DNA of 64,000 bases from Antedon mediterranea (taxonomy: Eukaryota; Echinodermata; Crinoidea; Comatulida; Antedonidae): the NCBI RefSeq assembly GCF_964355755.1, contig NC_092670.1, positions 6,289,001-6,353,000 of the forward strand, given 5' to 3'. Numbering within the stretch: the first letter of the stretch is position 1; each line of letters opens with the position of its first letter. The notes beneath the pieces were generated by a model. That model saw only the letters and a list, made by a program, of their open reading frames with translations, searched no databases and was not told the origin of the DNA. Below are positions 60,875 to 64,000 of the stretch, one piece after another. The translations under genes and the position numbers were made by a program.

Positions 60875-62506
60875 TTCTTTCCTTAGCACTATTTGTCCGT
60901 GAATTATCTTGGCATCAGTTTCATCTATCTAAGTCAATTTTTCAGAGTATATTCCTTATGGCCAGGAATCGATGTGGTTATGTTTTCACGATGCGCAATC
61001 AAAAATTACGCGGTCTACGCGCGATTTAACGAAATCACGTTTGTAATCATATCTTCACAAACATGAATCACTTTTAAACAAAATTTGGTACTCATAAATT
61101 TCAGGTCATATTTCATCATATGGCAATACAATTACGTGCGTAGCGCATATAACGCATGCGTACGCGCGCTTAAAATGTTGAAAATTGTCAGAATTTATTT
61201 TCGATGAAATTAGAGTACGTTTCAGGCAATTTTAAGCGTTTAAAAAATTGCCATGAGTGCGCAGATTTTTGCACGCGCACTGCGCGTCAAACGTTAATGC
61301 GCACTGTTTGTGTCCGATTACTGTTGTATAACCTTTCTTTAATAATATCATCATATTTTATTCACTTTTCAACGCGAAACAGCGTTATACGAGCACGTCA
61401 AAAGTGACGGGCTACGCACGTGTAAGTTAACAAAATGGTGAAAATATGCTAAATTTTAAAATTAATATATATCGTTAGAATGCTCGGGAACACCTATTTT
61501 TTATTTAATTTTCTTGAAGTGTATGTATCATATGTATGATTTATTATGAAATTAGAAAAACAAAAGTTGATTAAGTCATCATTAATGGCATATTAAATTT
61601 AACAACATTAATTTCGACAATCAAACAAATTATAACATTTTCTTAGGCCAAAATAACAAACTTAACGTTAACTTTCTTCCTTAAGAAGTTCATATATTAA
61701 AGTTAAAAGTATATAGTTTGACAGTGCATCATTTTTTTAAATTTTTAAAGATGTCATCATAGTAAAACATTATAATTCATTGCGGTATGTAATAATCTAT
61801 CTGCACCAAAGTGGTTACTGCATAGTAAATACACGGAGGAATTTTTCTCCAACTTTTAGTCAGTTGTGTATGGCTCGATGGTCTGTGCTCGTGTCAATGG
61901 CATTTAAGGTACCGAGTTCGAGTCTCACCTTGGGAAACGAAATAAGATTTTTTTTTTATTACCCGTATTGTTCAAATTTATTTCTTAGTGTATAGATTAT
62001 ACACATGATTTATAATGAAATCTAGATAAAAAGTTACTTTATGTCTTTATTATTATGTAACAACAAATGCGGTTTATGACAATATACGCAGAGGGATCTT
62101 TGATCGGATTGTGATACCGGCTATGGTGTTCGCGTTAGCAAGGTCCTATCATATATTATAAATAATTAAAGATTCTGAGAAAATCAATCAATCAATATAT
62201 CTTTTAAAAATCAATTATCTTTATTTAAATCAATGCATATAACCTATAATTCGTCATAGTGACGAATTAAATCTAGTTTTGGTTATTTTTCTTTTCAGAA
62301 TATCTTCAAAGTATCTGTGAGCTTCTTTTATTCTTACTTCTACCAGCTGATGACTTTCATAGCAAACATTTTAGGTTTATAATTCGCGAGGTGCTAGTAT
62401 TTGGAGTCATTCGGCCGATTATAGAAATGGTCGTGGACCCTGATTATATAAATCAAACCATTGTCTGGTGGGTGAGTACAATTAGTTGTTTTTATTATTC
62501 TATATT

Positions 62507-62543
<37 letters not shown>

Positions 62544-63897
62544 GATTTATACAGCGCACATATCCACTAAAAAATTAAATTGCCAAAAATATTTAATTGA
62601 CAATCCTATGGTTCCACCTAGGACAATCCAAAATACTGTACTTCACGCCAATACTAGAGACTTCAAGTTTATCATCGGACTCGGAACCAATCATTGTAGA
62701 CTCTGGGTCAATTTTTAGAATCTATTTCAAATCACATTGTAGTACAGGTCATTCATGGGACGCTTGACTAATTTTGCAAGGTCAATCATTTACTGTACTT
62801 CATTTAAATTTCGGGTATTCCCAGGTCAATCCTGGGGACTCTAAGCCAATTCTAAGACTTCAAGCCAACATTGGAGTTTCCAAGCCAATGATGAGAAATC
62901 CAGACCATTTATGAACAATGCTGTTTTAGACATTCCAGGCCAACATGTATACTCAAAACTCAAATTGTAATTGATAGATCTTCCATTATTTCACAATCAT
63001 TTGTATTCAAGTTTGCTCTATTTTATTTTAGTGTAAAGACAACACATTTACAACTGAGGCATTCCTAACAGTCATTAAGATGGCATCGACAATCGATGAA
63101 CTACAAGCTGTCAATCAAATATTAGACACAGAAATTGCCAAGCAACGATCAAAAGATGCAAATAAAAAGACAGAAGATGGTATGATGGATATTACATTCA
63201 TTTATATATCACAAATTCCATATACTTTATATTCAAATGATGCTTTCACTTTTCGGTTATTTTCAAACACGTATGAAAAGAACAGTATTTCATAATATTG
63301 GAACCAGTAATCAGCGCAGTTGGTGCTTTAACTTAACCCATAATGTACACTTGGGTGGAGAGAGGCAAACATAACATAATAGGCAATGTGACAAGGCATG
63401 CATTGGACTCAAACTCCCGATCATGTGATCAGAAATCCAACTTCCACTATACTCCAGCAACACTATTATAATGTTAAAATGATGGAAAAATTAGTACATG
63501 AATGAAAAAGAAAAGTTAAGAGACCCTGTCAACATTGTTATGCTGCAGTTACTCCAGTCAAATTTAGTTTACTCTTTAAACCTGATAAAGATAATAACAA
63601 TCATTATTTTACAAACATTGTTTGGATATTAAAATATACACACAGTTTATTGAAGTGAATGCTTCATAAACTTCTTCATTGAAACATTTTTGCAACAGAA
63701 GATTGCTGCAGTAACTGCAGTAGAATACTTTGGTCTTTAAATGCTACCTTTTTACTCAAAAGTTGTTTTATTTGTGTGTAGGTTCAGAACCAGATGCTAA
63801 GCAACAATTAAACAGTCTACAGTTTGTTAAGAAACTTTGTCTGCAAACGATACAACGCAGGAATGATGGCGACGATTACGAACAGGCAATGGAGGTG
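47274..63897 (+). CDS. SNX13: SNX13-like sorting nexin, 5' part (spliced, partial)
   Basis: Nine plus-strand exons: 47274-47389, 48319-48427, 52724-52813, 53416-53537, 54447-54565, 55981-56091, 62299-62471, 63032-63179 and 63782-63897. Phases agree at every junction. About 361 codons are read from the ATG at 47295. The order is an N-terminal hydrophobic membrane segment (about residues 4-40), a basic linker, a PXA domain (about 90-272), then the segment leading to the RGS domain. RGS, PX and nexin-C lie beyond the right edge. Diagnostic matches to SNX13 are RLTGSNIIDE, the KIVDDFASHLRIFRKAQ block and DPDYINQ. Human SNX13 is a ~960-residue RGS-PX protein at ER/endosome/lysosome contacts. SNX14, SNX19 and SNX25 share the architecture but match these blocks less well. 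Confidence 0.93.
48319..48427 (+). CDS. SNX13: SNX13 exon 2
   Basis: Acceptor CTTTTCAG, phase 2 in and 0 out. It encodes the end of the membrane segment (AFLVVYK) and the polar linker LHAIKESETLLHRITPVTQL then YSAINGISQ. Two in-frame donors occur in tandem: CAG|GTAAAG (exon end 48427) and AAG|GTAATA (exon end 48433). Use of the second would add Val-Lys without changing frame. The linker is poorly conserved; placement rests on phase and position. Confidence 0.82.
48397..48548. repeat. Partial duplication of SNX13 exon 2 end into intron 2
   Basis: The exon end CACAACTATACAGTGCAATC…AATGGTATATCTCAGGTAAAGG at 48397-48435 recurs at 48498-48543 as CACAACTATGCAATCAATGG, TATAC, an inserted TGTACAG, then TATCTCAGGTAAAGG. 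The duplicated copy keeps the CAG|GTAAAG donor. Confidence 0.85.
49275..49355. repeat. ~80-bp palindrome GAGAATATTTCATT
   Basis: GAGAATATTTCATT (49287) and AATGAAATATTCTC (ending 49342) are perfect inverses, with similar GTTGGATGG/CCATTCAAC outer parts. It is a small MITE-like palindrome in SNX13 intron 2. Confidence 0.6.
50139..50248. repeat. 110-bp inverted repeat with CACATGTGA words
   Basis: AGTGTCACATTGTGTATCAC at the left mirrors ATGCTGTACATGTGACACT at the right. CACATGTGAC occurs inside each arm. MITE-like, in SNX13 intron 2. Confidence 0.55.
51615..51803 (+). other. Unassigned coding-like ORF in SNX13 intron 2
   Basis: An open frame preceded by an acceptor-like CCTAG reads GQNDKLAFLLEEQDKLEKLF then EKRNNGGFWEEHSSWTIPFV. 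It has a charged coiled-coil-like start and three Trp-containing words, more protein-like than neighbouring AT-rich frames. A donor-like GTAAAT lies at its end. Inserted between SNX13 exons 2 and 3 its phases (2 in, 1 out) would break the reading frame, so it is not an ordinary SNX13 exon. It may be a decayed exon or retrocopy fragment. Confidence 0.25.
52724..52813 (+). CDS. SNX13: SNX13 exon 3, entry to PXA domain
   Basis: A 90-nt, phase 0-0 exon (acceptor TATAG, donor GAG|GTAAGT). It encodes VVKGLRKADNDYKRDK then RLTGSNIIDEQLQE. Human SNX13 has RRLTGANIIDEPLQQ at the beginning of PXA, an unmistakable match. It lies after a 4.3-kb intron. Confidence 0.95.
52840..53380. repeat. Degenerate tandem repeat, CAACATCTTCCCAAACCAT units
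   Basis: CAACATCTTCCCAAACCATT then GGTATCTTCTCCAATCA-type units repeat with strong divergence through nearly all of SNX13 intron 3. Open frames on both strands here are by-products of the repeat. Confidence 0.8.
53416..53537 (+). CDS. SNX13: SNX13 exon 4, PXA domain
   Basis: A 122-nt exon (acceptor CCCCAG, donor ACAG|GTACAG), phase 0 in and 2 out. It encodes VFELAFRDYIHDWYFQLSDH then EEFLYNVRQTTQSVIITFAN. This matches the SLRDYVQYWYYTLSDDESFL segment of SNX13. The RDY…WY…LSD pattern is the PXA signature. Confidence 0.96.
54447..54565 (+). CDS. SNX13: SNX13 exon 5, PXA domain
   Basis: A 119-nt exon (acceptor GCTTGCAG, donor GAAG|GTATGT), phase 2 in and 1 out. It reads RSKNVDWVDYTTRKIVDDFA then SHLRIFRKAQDRLKRQRHNE. 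Human SNX13 has RSKEIDW…IVDDFGTHLRVFRKAQ at this place. Confidence 0.96.
54826..54944. mobile_element. 119-bp MITE, CTACACTATCAAAC family, copy 1
   Basis: Terminal inverted repeats AAGCTCTGTCTACAC…/…GTGTAGACAGAGCTT enclose GATGTCATATCACTACCATA. The same interior and ends recur at 59573-59697. It lies in SNX13 intron 5. Confidence 0.8.
55981..56091 (+). CDS. SNX13: SNX13 exon 6, PXA domain
   Basis: A 111-nt exon (acceptor TTTACAG, donor ATAG|GTAATT), phase 1 in and 1 out. It encodes an acidic stretch SEDKEISIEDIFFDLELEME followed by KDLCRDRICTKDEHEI. It corresponds to the VEVEMEKEVCRDLVCTSPKDEE segment of SNX13. A 6.2-kb intron full of mobile elements follows. Confidence 0.94.
56662..57580. 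mobile_element. PIF/Harbinger-like DNA element, non-autonomous, with Myb/SANT-like frame
   Basis: GGCCCCGTTTCTGCTGCC at the left and GGCAGCAGAAACGGGCCC at the right are terminal inverted repeats flanked by TTA (56659-56661 and 57581-57583). Subterminal ATATACCGTATATATACGG words recur at both ends and in an inner partial copy (56851 onward). It contains a Myb/SANT-like reading frame at 57001-57151 but no transposase catalytic region. Confidence 0.7.
57001..57151 (+). pseudogene. Myb/SANT-like DNA-binding domain fragment of a Harbinger-type element
   Basis: Starting at ATG 57001 the frame reads MSLWTEQITIFAIQLWGEAK then VGGRLHGNRRDTEILITINR and stops after about 49 codons. The spacing W…LW(G)E……L.G..R…I…I is that of the Myb/SANT-like domain found in the accessory protein of PIF/Harbinger transposons and MSANTD genes. 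Only the first helices are present. Independent evidence is its position inside TTA-flanked inverted repeats. The domain normally binds the transposon ends; this piece is probably inactive. A chance frame is less likely given the tryptophan spacing. Confidence 0.5.
59192..59361. mobile_element. 170-bp palindromic MITE, TTA-flanked
   Basis: AGCGTGGTTCCCACTAG and CTAGTGGGAACCACGCT are perfect terminal inverted repeats with TTA on each side. A second inner palindrome is built on CACAAGCGA…TCGCTTGTG. It lies in SNX13 intron 6, 210 bp from the MITE at 59573. Confidence 0.85.
59573..59697. mobile_element. 125-bp MITE, CTACACTATCAAAC family, copy 2, TTA-flanked
   Basis: AGCCTGGTCTACACTATCAA at the left and TTGATAGTGTAGACAAGGCT at the right are inverted repeats with TTA on both outer sides. 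That target duplication is typical of PIF/Harbinger MITEs. The ACTACCATAT motif is duplicated inside. Confidence 0.8.
60836..60876. repeat. (TTTA)n microsatellite
   Basis: About ten uninterrupted TTTA units. A shorter (TTTA)n run occurs at 28463-28485. Confidence 0.95.
61864..61935 (+). repeat. tRNA-like A/B box sequence
   Basis: A-box TGGCTCGATGG (61871) and B-box GAGTTCGAGTCTC (61914-61926) are spaced as in a tRNA and followed by a T-run. Arm pairing is poor, so this is a SINE head or tRNA relic, not a tRNA gene. Confidence 0.4.
62299..62471 (+). CDS. SNX13: SNX13 exon 7, C-terminal half of PXA
   Basis: A 173-nt exon (acceptor CTTTTCAG, donor TGG|GTGAGT), phase 1 in and 0 out. It encodes EYLQSICELLLFLLLPADDF, then HSKHFRFIIREVLVFGVIRP and DPDYINQTIVWW. 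Human SNX13 has DLCEVLLYLLLPPGDFQNK…FVREILARGILLPLI…DPDYINQYVIW. This is the best-conserved part of the domain (LLP…REIL…DPDYIN). Confidence 0.97.
62511..62600 (-). mobile_element. (AAT)n-tailed repeat, copy 2
   Basis: A 33-bp (TAA)n run followed by ATTTATACAGCGCACATATC and CACTA, like 24998-25075. It lies in SNX13 intron 7 and is followed by a degenerate tandem repeat. Confidence 0.55.
62620..62960. repeat. Degenerate tandem repeat, CTCTAAGCCAATTCTAAGAC-like units
   Basis: About 22-25-bp words (GGACTCTAAGCCAATTCTAA, GACTTCAAGCCAACATTGGA, GTTTCCAAGCCAATGATGAG) repeat with divergence across SNX13 intron 7. Confidence 0.65.
63032..63179 (+). CDS. SNX13: SNX13 exon 8, PXA-RGS linker
   Basis: A 148-nt exon (acceptor TATTTTAG, donor GATG|GTATGA), phase 0 in and 1 out. 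It reads CKDNTFTTEAFLTVIKMAST then IDELQAVNQILDTEIAKQRS. It aligns with the human segment NYEAFMNIIKLSDNIGELEAV, and the helical DELQAV motif is conserved. Confidence 0.93.
63300..63460 (-). mobile_element. SINE family 2, reverse copy in SNX13 intron 8
   Basis: On the minus strand, CTGATCACATGATCGGGAGT, TTGAGTCCAATGCATG and CCTCTCTCCACCCAAGTGTA follow in the same order as in the 46.9-kb copy. Confidence 0.6.
63782..63897 (+). CDS. SNX13: SNX13 exon 9, before RGS domain
   Basis: Acceptor TGTGTAG, phase 1 in. It encodes GSEPDAKQQLNSLQFVKKLC then LQTIQRRNDGDDYEQAMEV. Human SNX13 has NQINSLLFVKKVCDSRIQRLQSG here. Two donors three bases apart keep frame: GTG|GTATGT (exon end 63897, stronger) and GAG|GTGGTA (exon end 63894). 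This is the last exon in the window; the gene runs off the right end. Confidence 0.93.
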
Positions 63898-64000
63898 GTA
63901 TGTACTGCTACATAAAATTATTTAAAAAAAAGAAATTATAATGATAATAATAAGAAAAACAATAGGGAGGGTTCTTAACCTTACAAAATTCAATAATGAA

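Larger units (their letters stand above)
60782..62249. mobile_element. ~1.47-kb CpG-rich insertion with GGTTATATGCAT ends
   Basis: TTAGGTTATATGCATGAT at 60784 and its near reverse complement at 62229-62249 bound a block unlike its surroundings. About 60950-61440 is dense in CpG (GTACGCGCGC, CACGCGCACTGCGCG). It also contains a (TTTA)n run and a tRNA-like box pair. No transposase is recognised. It fills the end of SNX13 intron 6, ending 50 bp before exon 7. Confidence 0.5.
56092..62298. other. SNX13: SNX13 intron 6 (6.2 kb)
   Basis: Contains the Harbinger-like element, the two TTA-flanked MITEs and the CpG-rich insertion. 57.6-59.1 and 59.7-60.75 kb are AT-rich with no recognised feature, apart from a reversed GATGATCAAATAAAGATTGA then AACGTTGAATC string (57716-57755 minus). 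That string resembles Penelope-type relics. Confidence 0.6.

Noticed and set aside
1-64000. CRISPR arrays, bacterial operons, ribosomal RNA genes
   Set aside because: The window is eukaryotic with spliced genes. No direct-repeat/spacer array and no rRNA-like stretch was seen.

Overview
This is a eukaryotic, intron-rich, AT-rich window with long non-coding stretches, many small inverted-repeat transposons and short multi-exon genes. Two conserved bilaterian genes can be read from spliced exons. The abundance of GGCCTA-type words, (ATT)n and (AAT)n-tailed retroelement ends and tRNA-derived SINEs suggests a marine invertebrate deuterostome, most likely an echinoderm. That taxonomic call is inference, not proof.

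Left two thirds (1-41516, minus strand): the 5' half of the cAMP-activated Rap exchange factor EPAC2/RAPGEF4. Seven coding exons run leftwards from the start codon at 41516 (residues [12 protein letters not shown]) to a DEP-domain exon at 6206-6440. They cover the N-terminus, the first cyclic-nucleotide-binding domain (CNB-A) and most of the DEP domain, about 258 codons. The second CNB, REM, RA and CDC25 domains must lie left of base 1. Splice phases agree throughout if the exon near 8.2 kb uses an internal acceptor. The introns hold most of the mobile DNA: a compound 17.8-22.1 kb block with two head-to-tail Helitron-like copies between inverted satellite-bearing arms, a tRNA-Thr-like core inside terminal inverted repeats (27.7 kb), LINE ends, MITEs and a hammerhead-like motif (32.2 kb). 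One candidate opposite-strand exon with a mitochondrial-type leader lies at 35571-35868.

Middle (41517-47273): the region between two divergently oriented genes. It holds a GGCCTA-rich tract, an unidentified GC-richer island with open frames on both strands (44.1-44.45 kb), many TACTGTA/TACAGTA words and a tRNA-derived SINE.

Right third (47274-64000, plus strand): the 5' part of sorting nexin 13 (SNX13). Nine exons with consistent phases encode the N-terminal membrane segment, the PXA domain and the start of the linker/RGS part. The gene continues past the right edge. Its introns contain degenerate minisatellites, a PIF/Harbinger-like element with a Myb/SANT-like reading frame, several TTA-flanked MITEs and a CpG-rich insertion at 60.8-62.2 kb.

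The two genes are not known to work together as a pathway: EPAC couples cAMP to Rap GTPases, whereas SNX13 is an endosome/ER contact protein with RGS and PX domains. Their adjacency looks like ordinary genomic neighbourhood.
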